DNA of 64,000 nucleotides. Source: Tillus elongatus. Its lineage: Eukaryota; Arthropoda; Insecta; Coleoptera; Cleridae. The notes beneath the pieces were generated by a model that saw only the letters and a program-made list of their open reading frames with translations, was not told the DNA's origin and did not search any database. Location: the NCBI GenBank assembly GCA_964006375.1, contig OZ023264.1, positions 12,596,225 through 12,660,224 of the forward strand, given 5' to 3'. Made by a program: the position numbers and the translations under genes. Positions 11,902 through 22,213 of the stretch are shown in pieces. Each line of letters starts with the position of its first letter. Position 1 is the stretch's first letter.

Positions 11902-14509
11902 CAGGGTGTCTCTCTAACAATGGGCCAAACCCATATATTCGGATAGAGCATCAAAAATTAAATAGACTTTCATTAATACGTTTTGTCCGATTGTTGCTTG
12001 TTTTCGATATACAGGGTGTTAAATTTGACTTTGAAAAAAATTAAATCGCTCGTTTTTCTGCTAATTACTGGAATATTGATTTGGAACTTTGTAATAGGGG
12101 GTTATCGAGGATGCCGCTTCCAACCGTGATACCTATTTTGAGCTACATCATAGTTGGCGCCAGCTACACTAAACCCGAATGTTTTCCAGGGGCATAACTT
12201 TTTCGATGATCAACTTTCTGCAAATCTTTTCAGAAAAACTGAAAACTACTAATTTTTTGTACGAAAAAGGTATACTTAGTTGAAACTCATAAAGTGAGTG
12301 GTTACCGAGATATTGCGGTTTTAATAATGGTGTGCATTGAAAATCTCTCAAATCTGAAATTTTATTCTGGCCCAAAGTTCATCTCTGGAGTTACAAACAT
12401 TATTGTGTATGTACCAGTTGTTTCAAGTAACCCCAATGGAAAATTCTAGAGGATTGAGGTCGGTGTATTTTAATCATAATTTTCTAATTCTAAATCAATT
12501 CCTAAAAATTGGGAAGTTTCTCTGGATTTAATTCGATTTCATAGAATAAGTATGTTTTTGGCAAATAAAAGATGTATTCCTGTGGACATATCACGGCGCT
12601 AATAACTATAGCAGTTGATTGGCCGGGTCAACAACTGTCAACGAAGTAGATGAAATATCTTTTGTTTTTCGTTTTCATAGGGATGTCATTTGCGTAACAC
12701 AATAAACATAATCTGTCAATTTTGACAAGCACATGGTTTTTCAATTAAGAGCAGTAGGTAGTTATTATTTCTGAAATGCCTCTCCATAATGAGTTTAGCA
12801 ATATTGAGAAGAGAGATATGATCTGCGTTTATGCGCAATCAAACTTCCGTAGCCACCAAGCCGCCGCCAGATACTTGGAATTATATCCTAGTCGTAGACA
12901 ACCAGATCACAAGACCTTTAGAAGATTATACGATAAATTAGGTATGTAAAAGAGTAATATGCACTCATTGCCATTGATTATTTCTGAAACGAAAGTTTTG
13001 ACAAAATTCACACCTGACGGCTGGAAAAATCGTGAAATACACATTTTGTTACACAGATGCGTATGATCTCGTCCTTATGTATTCGTAGGTGAAACTGGTT
13101 CTTTCAATTCGAAGTCGGAAGTTGGTGGACCAAGACGTCCTGTACATCAAGAGGAAGAGATATTAGTACGCCTTGCAGAAGATCCGGAAACAAGCGTAAG
13201 CAGCAACTGGAATAAATAAATCAAGTATTGGTAGACTTCTCAGAAAAGAAAAGTTACATCCTTACCACTTCACACCAGTGCAGAATCTTTTACCTCTAGA
13301 TTTTCTATCTAGATTGGATTTTTGTGAACGCATTCGTCGGTATCAGAATGACGATCCGTTTTTCTTCAACAACATTCTATTCACTGACGAAGCGACATTC
13401 ACAAGAACAGGAGTTTTCAATTTCAAAAATGCTCACACATATGACAGCAGCAATCCTCATTTGACGCGAGAACACCATTTTCAACATGAGTTCTCCATTA
13501 ATGTCTGGTGTGGCATACTAGGCGACGTGTTGTTGGGACCAATAGAACTTCCTGCAAGGCTCAATGTGGAGAATTATTCAATTTTCTTGAGAGATCAACT
13601 TCCTATTCTCTTGGAAGATGTCCCTCTAGACGTGCGCAGGAGATTATGGTTCATTCACGACGGGGCACCTGCCCATTATGGACTTCCTGTCAGAGAATTT
13701 CTGAACCAAAATTATCCGCGCCGATGGATAGGTCGAGGTGAAGATTTTCCTTGGCCTGCACGTAGCCCCGACCTCAATCCTCTAGATTTCTTCCTCTGGG
13801 GTCACTTGAAAGAATTAGTATACAAGAATATTTGTAACTCCAGAGATGAACTTTGGGCTAGAATAATCGAATCCAGTGATATATTGAAAAACGATTATCA
13901 AACTTTTTTTGAGGTGAGGCAAAATTTTGGGTTGAGACTAGAAAAATGTATTGAAGTAGGCGGAGGCCATTTTGAGAATCTTATTAAGTGAATTGTTCGA
14001 TAATTGTCAATTTTTTCTTATAATTTAGTGATAATAATAATGTTAATAAAATTTCAGATTTGAGAGATTTTCAATGCACACCATTATTAAAACCGCAATA
14101 TCTCGGTAACCACTCACTTTATGAGTTTCAACTAAGTATACCTTTTTCGAACAAAAAATTAGTAGTTTTCAGTTTTTCTGAACAGATTTGCAGAAAGTTG
14201 ATCATCGAAAAAGTTATGCCCCTGTAAAACATTTGGGTTTAGTGTAGGTGGCGCCAACTATGATGTAGCTCAAAATAGGTATCACGGTTGGAAGCGGCAT
14301 CCTCGATAACCCCCTATTACAAAGTTCCAAATCAATATTCCAGTAATTAGCAGAAAAACGAGCGATTTAATTTTTTTCAAAGTCAATTTTAACACACTGT
14401 ATATCGAAAACAAGCAACAATCGGACAAAACGTATTAATGAAAGTCTATTTAATTTTTGATGCTCTATCCGAATATATGGGTTTGGCCCATTGTTAGAGG
14501 GACACCCTG
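11902..14509 (+). mobile_element. DD41D Tc1/mariner-like transposon, long TIRs
   Basis: A 2608 bp element bounded by CAGGGTGTC and GACACCCTG with TA on each side. The terminal inverted repeats are about 465 bp each (11902-12366 and 14045-14509), with few visible differences between arms. A single intron-containing transposase gene lies between them. A second internal CAGGGTGTT occurs within the left arm at about 12013. The element sits inside a (TA)n array of a repeat copy. Confidence 0.9.
12776..13991 (+). pseudogene. DD41D transposase with one intron and one frameshift
   Basis: Exon 1 (12776-12941) starts at ATG and encodes an N-terminal DNA-binding domain of the insect DUF4817 kind (NFRSHQAAARYLELYPSRRQ, then PDHKTFRRLYDKL). 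A GTATGT donor at 12942 and a TAG acceptor at 13087-13088 define a 147 bp intron containing stops. Joining restores KLGETGSFNSK, the expected family sequence. Exon 2 runs to the TGA at 13989-13991. The frame is lost near 13200 by a small indel; the downstream frame restarts in SSIGRLLRKEKLHPYHF. Catalytic residues are present: the Asp in FTDEATFT, the Asp in HDGAPAHY, and 41 residues later the Asp in LNPLDFFLW. One indel apparently separates it from an intact DDE transposase. Confidence 0.88.
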
Positions 14510-14511
14510 TA

Positions 14512-14592
<81 letters not shown>
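14510..14592. repeat. (TA)n array, right part
   Basis: Continuation of the array interrupted by the transposon, with one G at 14517. Confidence 0.95.
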
Positions 14593-14596
<4 letters not shown>

Positions 14597-14745
14597 ATAT
14601 ATAAACATATAAAGTCTGAAACTGACCTCGGATTTGGGTTCCGGGGGTCCTAAATAGCGCTCATTTGAAGAAATTTTTTCAAAATTCTAAAGTCGAGATC
14701 TCCTCAATAGTGAATTTTTTTAAGAAAATTCACTAATAAACAAAA
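14593..14745 (-). repeat. (TA)n-centred repeat family, right half of the split copy
   Basis: Contains GAAACTGACCTCGGATTTG, the GCGCTCATTTGAAG block and the palindromic end GTGAATTTTTTTAAG...AAAATTCACTAATAA. These are the parts expected after the TA array when the copy is read in this orientation. Confidence 0.78.
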
Positions 14746-15284
14746 CAACCTGCACACAATTTGTATTGCCAAATGGCCATGACTGTATCGACAAGCGTTT
14801 ATTTGCAGTAGTAATTAAGATATTAGGTAGAGTGTTTTTGTTTTGTCAAGCGACCAACAATAGCGGATTTTAACTCCACTTTTGTACAGAGTCTCCAAAC
14901 AGTATAATTTTCACAATATACTAATTACTACCATTAAAATTTTAATATCGCGAACAATATGTGATTCGAAATTTGTTAGTGTATTTAATTGCCATGCTTT
15001 CAGGCAGACGTTACCTTTTTTTGTTGTCACTTAAAAAGCGTGAAGGCCACAGTTTTGTTCTGAAATAACGAATGATAATAATAATAAGCACGTGGAAGTG
15101 AAATTCGTTGTAGTAACCTCACGGAGTTCGTTGTTTATGTGTTCTTGCGTGCGTTTTAAAACGGATTAAATTGCGTGATTTTGCAAGAATACATGCACGT
15201 GAATGAATCTGAGTTAATTATAGTCAAATGTTAAATGTGTTATAATAAATGATTTGGATGTGTACCTATGTTAAAAAAGCCTGA
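14746..15284. other. unassigned sequence
   Basis: No repeat family, coding similarity or termini recognised. It is followed at 15286-15300 by an end motif of the (TA)n family (ACGCAACAAGTGCGT) and then by LINE copy B. Confidence 0.4.
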
Positions 15285-15344
15285 ACGCAACAAGTGCGTT
15301 ATGGTAGTGGATTTTCATAAAAATGTTTTAAATAGCAAATAGAA

Positions 15345-16960
15345 TTTAGAAGCTGGAAGAAAAGACATACTATGGATAAAACTCTCTCTCAGGGCTGCAA
15401 CTAAATTCATCTGTTGCATTTACCGGTCACCTTCTGACAACAACTTTGTCCAGCTCTTTGACTACCTTTCTGAAAAAACCGACCATCTGATTTCTGAATA
15501 TCTGAAAACCGTCAAGCATTTAATGACGTAAGAAACCGCTATGTCTGCATTCTTTCTGAAGCAAAAAACTCGTTTAATAACCACATCAAAAACAAAGTCC
15601 TCTCAAACTCCAACGGCAGAAAACTCTTCTGGGCTCTTGCTAAATCTATTGGGAATAATTTCTGCAAGAGCACGTTTCCATCTCTTGTCTCAGGGGATGA
15701 AATTGTTTCTACCGCCCTGGGCAAGGCTGAACTTTTTGCCTCGTTGTTCGCCGTCAATTCTACTCTCAACCCACCTCCAAATCTTCAACCACCAACAGTC
15801 CCCAATGTCGCGCATAAAATGACGGATATCACTTTCAATACTAAAAAGGTAGGAAAGATGATCTCTTCTCTTAATACCAGGAAACCCTCTGGCCTTGATG
15901 AGATTCCAGCAATTGTTCTCAAAAAATGCGCACCAGAACCTGCTTCTGTCCTGACTCGTCTGTTTCAGACACCTTACAATAGAGGCATATTCCCTAGTAA
16001 CTGGAAAACTGCTCGAGTACAACCCGTCCCCAAGAAAAGATCCAAAGCGCTTCCTAGCAACTTCAGGCCTATTAATAAATATACAATATTCTAAGCCTGT
16101 CTCTTTAGCCCAATTAGATGAGGATCGCAGACTCATGGAGGATTCTGTCTCCGTGGATCTCCAAAAAATATTAGACTGGGGAAGTAGAAATCTTGTACAA
16201 TTCAGCCCCACCAAATCACAGTCTTGCTTTCTTTCTCATAAGAGATACACCAGCCCTAGACCCATCACAATAAACAACCAAGTTATTCAAAGTAATGAGT
16301 CCTTTTTACTTGTTGGCATTTCTGTGGATCGAAATCTGAATTGTCACCAACATGTCACATCAATTGCAGAAGCGGCTGCTAAGAAATTAGGTTTCCTCTA
16401 CCGGGCTCGCAAATACTTTTCACCAGCTAATCTCTATACCTTATATACTTCACAAATGAGGCCAAATCTCGAATACTGCTCCCACATCTGGAGTGCTGCT
16501 GCCGCTTCTACACTCTCTATCCTGGACTCCATTTAGAAGAGCTATACGTCTCATCGGTGGCCCTACCCTCACCCAAAGGCTGCCATTCTTTGCCCACCGA
16601 CGTCCTGTTGGTGACCTATGTCTCTCTTTTATAGATATCTGCACGGGCACTGCTCAGAGGAGTTTTCTTCCATAGTTCCTCCACCTGCTGCCCCCAACAG
16701 ATCTACCAGGGGAACAGAGCGAATGCACCTTTGTACTGTCCAGGTCACCAGACATAGAACATCTTGTTATGCCCGCTCTTTTGTCCCGAGGACTTCCAAG
16801 TTGTGGAATTCCTTGCGGGCGCATGTTTTTCCTTCTCCTCCGACCCTCCAAACCTTCAAGTCTAGAATTAACAAGTTGCCTCTTTCCTCCTTGTCGACAC
16901 CCACGGTACGATAGTATTTAGGCTGTAAGCCCTCGTGGTGTGTTGTTGAAATAAAAAATA
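15345..16960 (+). pseudogene. LINE copy B with internal deletions
   Basis: Same family as copies A, C and D. It opens in the endonuclease (a frame containing CICCIYRSPSDNNFVQL) and jumps by deletion from SEYL to the KTVKHLMT region. It then keeps the linker and RT start (KASGLDEIPAIVLKK-like), loses the RT catalytic core at GGCCTATT, and resumes just before the C-terminal RT part (QLDEDRRLMEDSVSVDL). The tail includes FSPANLYTLYTSQMRPNLEY and a frameshifted end. The 3' end is preserved: CTCGTGGTGTGTTGTTGAAA then an A-rich tail to about 16965. Non-functional, but useful for defining the 3' terminus. Confidence 0.86.
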
Positions 16961-16974
16961 AAAAAAATGTGTTC

Positions 16975-17341
16975 TTTTAAAGAAAGCAGGCATAAAATTT
17001 GGTTACCAATAGTTTCGTATTTACTAGATGCAATTATCTCAAATGGCTGGGTGCTAATGAAGAAGTTGAAACTAAGCGATCCAAACTGTGCCTCTTCGTT
17101 ACGTTTTCGGAGATTTATTGCCATGAGTTTGCTACAGACTTATGGTAAGAAACCGAACAGAGAAAAAACTACCCTACCTGCCCAAGTGCCTTCCACATTT
17201 GACAACATTGGGCATCTCATTAGGTACGATGAGTCTGACAGACGATGTCAAGAATGTAAAATGAAGAGTAATTTCATGTGCACTAAATGCGACTGTGGGC
17301 TTCATCCGAAGTTTTGTTTTGAAAAGTACCATACTAAATAG
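16975..17341 (+). pseudogene. piggyBac-like transposase C-terminal fragment
   Basis: An open frame of 124 codons (16967-17341) whose upstream part matches the piggyBac region after the DDE core (DAIISNGWVLMKKLKLSDP and FRRFIAMSLLQTYG). Its end is the Cys/His-rich domain CQECKMKSNFMCTKCDCGLH then CFEKYHTK, followed by a stop. That domain binds element ends in characterised piggyBac proteins. The catalytic core is absent, so this is a remnant. It differs from the piggyBac at 61.4-64 kb. Confidence 0.85.
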
Positions 17342-17720
17342 AATACTGACACTCATTTAAAATAAGAATAAGGCTCCACTATGTTTATTTTGCATAGAGT
17401 CCCTGTTGAGGGACAGTCTATAATAAACAACCAAAAAGACATATTGTATTTTTTAAAGTTTTTCTGTACTTGTTGTAACCCATTCAAGTATTTTGTAAGA
17501 AGAAAATGCGTAAAAACAACTTTTTTGAGTTCATGCACTAATTGGTTAATAATGGGTGTCACGGTATTAAGGTAAGGTCGATGACAATGCAGTTCCGAGG
17601 TTGTGTAACAACAATTAATGCGCTGAATATGCAGGTTTTCATTTATTTTTCATTTCAATGTAATAAATCTGTAATGCACTAAGTGAATATTGGGACCTGT
17701 GACGAGCACTGGTAAGTACA
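17342..17720. other. unassigned AT-rich sequence
   Basis: May include 3' flanking sequence of the piggyBac remnant; no inverted terminus is recognised. Confidence 0.35.
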
Positions 17721-18487
17721 GTTGGTAAACCCAAATCACCACAACACATCTTTATGTCTGGAGAGAAGCCTGTCATTTAATGTTTAGTTATTTGTTAAGT
17801 AATACTAAAGATAAAGCCACTGAAATGTCCGGTATCTATGAGGTTGTAAAGATTGTACTCTTAAATACGTCGGATAGACTAAAAGAAACATAGGTACCAG
17901 ATTGCGTGAAGATCTCGCACATTGTATTGTATTTTGAAGGATGACATGGCTGCGGCTTGTTGCCATTCGCACATTTTTCCGTGATTATAGCTTTCTTCCT
18001 CATTTGATCTGTCCCTGATTAATTACGCGTGAGCTAATATCTAAAAGATATATAGCGTCTGTATGTATTATTCGGATCACTTTGTATATAACCATTAGCT
18101 ATAATTTAATTATAATGTCTGTCTCAGTGTATATATTTATTACATTTTTTTATATTCAAGTTAATAAGCCCACTATATTGCACAACAAAGCACACAGTTT
18201 TGTAGATAAAAATTAACTGTTTAGATATTGCTAAAATTAGAATCTATAAAGATAGTCACTGGGACACATATCTTCATGTCTTGGGGTCGATCAAGACAAC
18301 TTTGTACATAAACTAGAAGACCACAGGAGAAAAGGGGAAAACACAAGGAAAGACAATAGGAGATTTAAAGCTAGAAAACTCACGTATACTTACATCCATA
18401 CTTCGTGCCACCCACACGCATATTTACATAATCACTCTCACACAAGTTTATAAAATCTATAGACTATAATATATGTATAAACTAACG

Positions 18488-21400
18488 TTACAGTTGTAGC
18501 TCAAGTCTTTTTGCATGTAGATAGATTTTTGTATATACATGTACGTTTTTTGTCTCTAACAAATATGACAGGTTAAACGGAGAAGAAACAATATCAAGCC
18601 TAATTATTTCGTTCAAAAAATTTTGAATATAAATATATTTGGAGGGTATTGTGCAAGCAAATAGCATATGTTCTGGATCACCAACCTCCCCACATTTGCA
18701 TAAAGGAGTTTCTCTTATTCCAATTTTAAACAAATATTGAGGTACTAATGAGTGTGCAAATCTAAGCCTACAGATGTTAACTACTAAGGGTCTACTCAGA
18801 TCGGTTGTGTTAAACCAAGGCTTTGTTGGGGGAAGTGGTTGTAATTTTTTATAATATTCACCTTTGTCGTCACTCTTATACTGGTGTACCCATTTTTTCA
18901 AAATTATTGTCTGATTTAAATTAGAATAAATGTCCGAGACTGGACACAGGTAACTTTTATCAGTGCCTTCACTTGTAGCGCGTTTTGCTAGATTATCAAC
19001 CTCCTCGTTATTGTCGATGCCACAATGAGCCTTGACCCACACCAAAGAAAGCTCCACATTTCTTGACATTAACTCCAGGATATCACAGATTAATTTAGAT
19101 ATTAGTAAGTTGCATTTTGATGTTGGTGTAATGTTTTGTATTTTCTTCAAACAACTTTTGCTATCTGTAAATATGACCACTTTTTTAATGGTATGTAGTT
19201 TAATATATCCTATGGCTTCGATCAAAGCTATTGTCTCAGCCGAATATATAGATAATGTACTGTTTAATTTGGTAAGTTGTTTGTGTTGTTTTTCCGGTAC
19301 ATAGAAAGCGCAACCAGTACCTACTTTTTGCTTTGATGCATCTGTGTATATATGGAGTGTATTCGGAAACATTTCAGCTACTTCAGAAACAAACATATGG
19401 TTGCGAAGAGAAATGTGGTATTCTGAGTAATCTGGTAGGTATATTATACGAATATTACGTAGCAGTCGGAAATCAAAGCTGTAGATAGGATCTATGGAAC
19501 TACTGTAAAAACTTGTCCTGATGGGGGCAACCTCACCGTAAGCACCGACAATTAACTGGCTCGGTTTTCGTATCCAGTGAACAGAAACAAGATCTTGTAT
19601 TAAACCCTCATGCAATTTATTGGTAATATAATCATTTTTAGATACTGTTTTTAATACAAATTTCAACGCGAGTTGTTCACGTCTTAGTTTAAGAGGCAAT
19701 TCGCAACACTCTGCCAAAAGATTTGTGACAGGGGTGCTCCTAAGCGCACCAATGCACAGTCTCAAACATTTATTCTGGATAACCTGTAGCTTATTTAGGT
19801 GGCCTTTTGCTGCATTGCCATATAATATTGAACCATAGTCAATTACAGACCTCACAAAGGCTTTATAAAAAGTAATACAAACGCTGGGGTCTGCCCCCCA
19901 GGCGGTATGACATATATATCGTAATATGTTATTGCCTTTTTCAGTTTTACGTACGATCATGTTGACTTGATCTTTCCAAAGAAGTTTTCGGTCCATAATA
20001 AGTCCTAAGTATTTTACAGAAGGTTTAACATCATAAACTATTTCATTGATAGTCAAGGTCGTTGGTATTTCCCTTTTTTTTGTATATATACAAAGCTGTG
20101 TCTTGTGGTTACATATTGTTAGACCATTTAATATTGACCATTTCTCCAAACCTTTCATGTCACGATCTAAGGCAGATTTTCCTTCATCTATTTCGCATGA
20201 AGTTTTATATAAGCATATATCGTCTGCATACTGAATAATTTCAGAGTTTTTTATATAAGCCGTTATGTCAGATGTGTAAATTAAGTAAAGTAGTGGGCTT
20301 AATACACTTCCTTGGGGAATTCCATTATTGGTTATTCTAGGTTTCCACACATTTTGCGATGTTTTCAGATACACCACCCTATCCTCATAAAGCTTAATAA
20401 TTTTTTTCGCAAAAGTTCTGGGAATATTTAAACCTACCATCTTGTCGTAAAGAATTTTAAGATTAACATTGTCAAAAGCACCTTTTATATCAATAAACAT
20501 TGCTACTACCGATTTTTTATTCGTAAAGGATTTATATATATCTAAAACAAGAGCGGTAATTCCATCCATTGTGGAGCAATTTCGACGGAAACCTCGCTGG
20601 GTTTCTGATAACTTTTGCTTGGTCTCCAGCCATTTTTCAAGCCGGTTTTTTATCATACGTTCAAAGGTTTTTTTAATGCATGATGAAAGTGAAATACCCC
20701 TATACGATTCTGTCGGATCTTTAAATGCCTTAAGAAAAGTAATCACAATATAAGTCTTCCAATCATCTGGATAGTTCTCCATTTGCCATATGTTATTTAA
20801 AATTTTTAATAACATTTCTCTCGAATTTGTTGGTAAGTGAAATAAAATTTCATATCGAATACCATCCGGACCCGGTGAAGAACCATTTTTGTTACTATTT
20901 AATGCAAAATCAAGTTCGTCGATAGTAAAGGCTTTTGATAAAAACTGATCTTCCTTAGGTTCGTGGGTAAGTTCATGGTTAGGTTCATGATCATATTCGA
21001 TTTTTTCTTTTACACTAGCTGGCACTATATTATTTAGGAACTCCTCGGCCCAGATGCCATCCGATATGATAGGCGACTTTGATGCTTGTGAATTACTTAA
21101 CTTTTTAGCCATTTTCCAGATCTCTTTAATTGGGGTATTTTTGTTGATTTGGCCGGAGAAATTTTTGCAAGATTCTCTTTTGCTTGTTAGTATTGTTCGC
21201 TTCTTAACTGCAGACAACCTTTTGAATGTCATGAAATTTTCAAATGTAGGAATTCTTTTATATTCTCGAAGCGCTTGCTTTTCATTATCTACTGCTATTT
21301 TACATGAATTATTCCACCAGGCTTTTCTGAAAGCAGAATTAAAGGCTGTACTCCTCCGAGGGATAGTTGACTGACATACAGAGTTGATGTTTTGTATAAA

Positions 21401-22213
21401 ACTTTCATATGTAAGATTATTTGAAAAAGTCAGTTCTGTTATTATTTCCATCAGTATGGTGAACAACTTCCAATTTGCTTTATTTATATTCCACACGTTT
21501 GCAGTATTTATAAAAGGTTGAGAAAGTTGGAAATCTAAGTTATTATTTGAACTATTGTAAGAATATTTTATACTAATTACAAAGTGATCAGAACCAAGTG
21601 TTTCATTTTCTACACACCAGGAAAATTTGCCGGCAATTTGCGGAGAGCACAAGGACAGATCAATAGCGGAATCATTCAAATGATGTGGATTTTTTAAAAG
21701 GGTCTCAGCCTCCGTGTTTAAAAAAGTAATGTTACAGTTTTCGATAGCTGACAATAGTTCGTCTCCCTTAGGATTTGAAATGGAACATCCCCATCCCGTA
21801 TGATGACTATTTGCATCGCCGCAAACTAGATAAGGCTTGCTTAAGCCACCGAAAAATGCCTCCCATTGATACCGTCTCAGGCTTATCGATGGCAGTACGT
21901 AAAAAGAATATACATTTAATTTATTTTTTTTGTCTATAGTTATTGTGACACCAGTGTATTCCAAGCCAGTAACAGTGCGAAGCCCGTTATTAACAACACA
22001 ATAATATTTGCTTTTTGTTAGAATGGCAACACCGCCGTAGCCATCCGCTCTGTCACTTCTATAAAGACTATATCCAGAAAAGTTGACAGAGTCTGAAGAT
22101 TTAAGCCATGTCTCGCATATTATAGCTATGTCTATGTTATTGTCAAACAAATATTTTTCAAGATGGCCCTTATTACTTTTTATTGACCTAGAATTCCACT
22201 GAAGTATATTCAA
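18488..22213 (-). CDS. LINE ORF2: endonuclease, reverse transcriptase, RNase H
   Basis: About 1241 residues, uninterrupted. Residues 1-215 are an APE-like endonuclease: ILQWNSRSIKSNK, Glu34 in ICETWL, Asp133 in VCGDANSHHTGWG, and SDH at 208-210. The RT spans about 440-750, with FIDIKGAFD (573-581), GIPQGSVLSPLLY (631-643) and YADD (662-665). RNase H spans about 953-1080, with all four expected acids (YTDAS, SAETIAL, FTDSKS, EEVDNLA). A C-terminal CKCGEVGDPEHMLFAC knuckle follows. It should copy element RNA at a nicked target. The frame has no ATG before the endonuclease motif: it can open only at TTG (22213-22211), overlapping the ORF1 stop, so translation by reinitiation or frameshifting is inferred. 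Confidence 0.92.
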   Translation of the reverse strand: MNILQWNSRSIKSNKGHLEKYLFDNNIDIAIICETWLKSSDSVNFSGYSLYRSDRADGYGGVAILTKSKYYCVVNNGLRTVTGLEYTGVTITIDKKNKLNVYSFYVLPSISLRRYQWEAFFGGLSKPYLVCGDANSHHTGWGCSISNPKGDELLSAIENCNITFLNTEAETLLKNPHHLNDSAIDLSLCSPQIAGKFSWCVENETLGSDHFVISIKYSYNSSNNNLDFQLSQPFINTANVWNINKANWKLFTILMEIITELTFSNNLTYESFIQNINSVCQSTIPRRSTAFNSAFRKAWWNNSCKIAVDNEKQALREYKRIPTFENFMTFKRLSAVKKRTILTSKRESCKNFSGQINKNTPIKEIWKMAKKLSNSQASKSPIISDGIWAEEFLNNIVPASVKEKIEYDHEPNHELTHEPKEDQFLSKAFTIDELDFALNSNKNGSSPGPDGIRYEILFHLPTNSREMLLKILNNIWQMENYPDDWKTYIVITFLKAFKDPTESYRGISLSSCIKKTFERMIKNRLEKWLETKQKLSETQRGFRRNCSTMDGITALVLDIYKSFTNKKSVVAMFIDIKGAFDNVNLKILYDKMVGLNIPRTFAKKIIKLYEDRVVYLKTSQNVWKPRITNNGIPQGSVLSPLLYLIYTSDITAYIKNSEIIQYADDICLYKTSCEIDEGKSALDRDMKGLEKWSILNGLTICNHKTQLCIYTKKREIPTTLTINEIVYDVKPSVKYLGLIMDRKLLWKDQVNMIVRKTEKGNNILRYICHTAWGADPSVCITFYKAFVRSVIDYGSILYGNAAKGHLNKLQVIQNKCLRLCIGALRSTPVTNLLAECCELPLKLRREQLALKFVLKTVSKNDYITNKLHEGLIQDLVSVHWIRKPSQLIVGAYGEVAPIRTSFYSSSIDPIYSFDFRLLRNIRIIYLPDYSEYHISLRNHMFVSEVAEMFPNTLHIYTDASKQKVGTGCAFYVPEKQHKQLTKLNSTLSIYSAETIALIEAIGYIKLHTIKKVVIFTDSKSCLKKIQNITPTSKCNLLISKLICDILELMSRNVELSLVWVKAHCGIDNNEEVDNLAKRATSEGTDKSYLCPVSDIYSNLNQTIILKKWVHQYKSDDKGEYYKKLQPLPPTKPWFNTTDLSRPLVVNICRLRFAHSLVPQYLFKIGIRETPLCKCGEVGDPEHMLFACTIPSKYIYIQNFLNEIIRLDIVSSPFNLSYLLETKNVHVYTKIYLHAKRLELQL

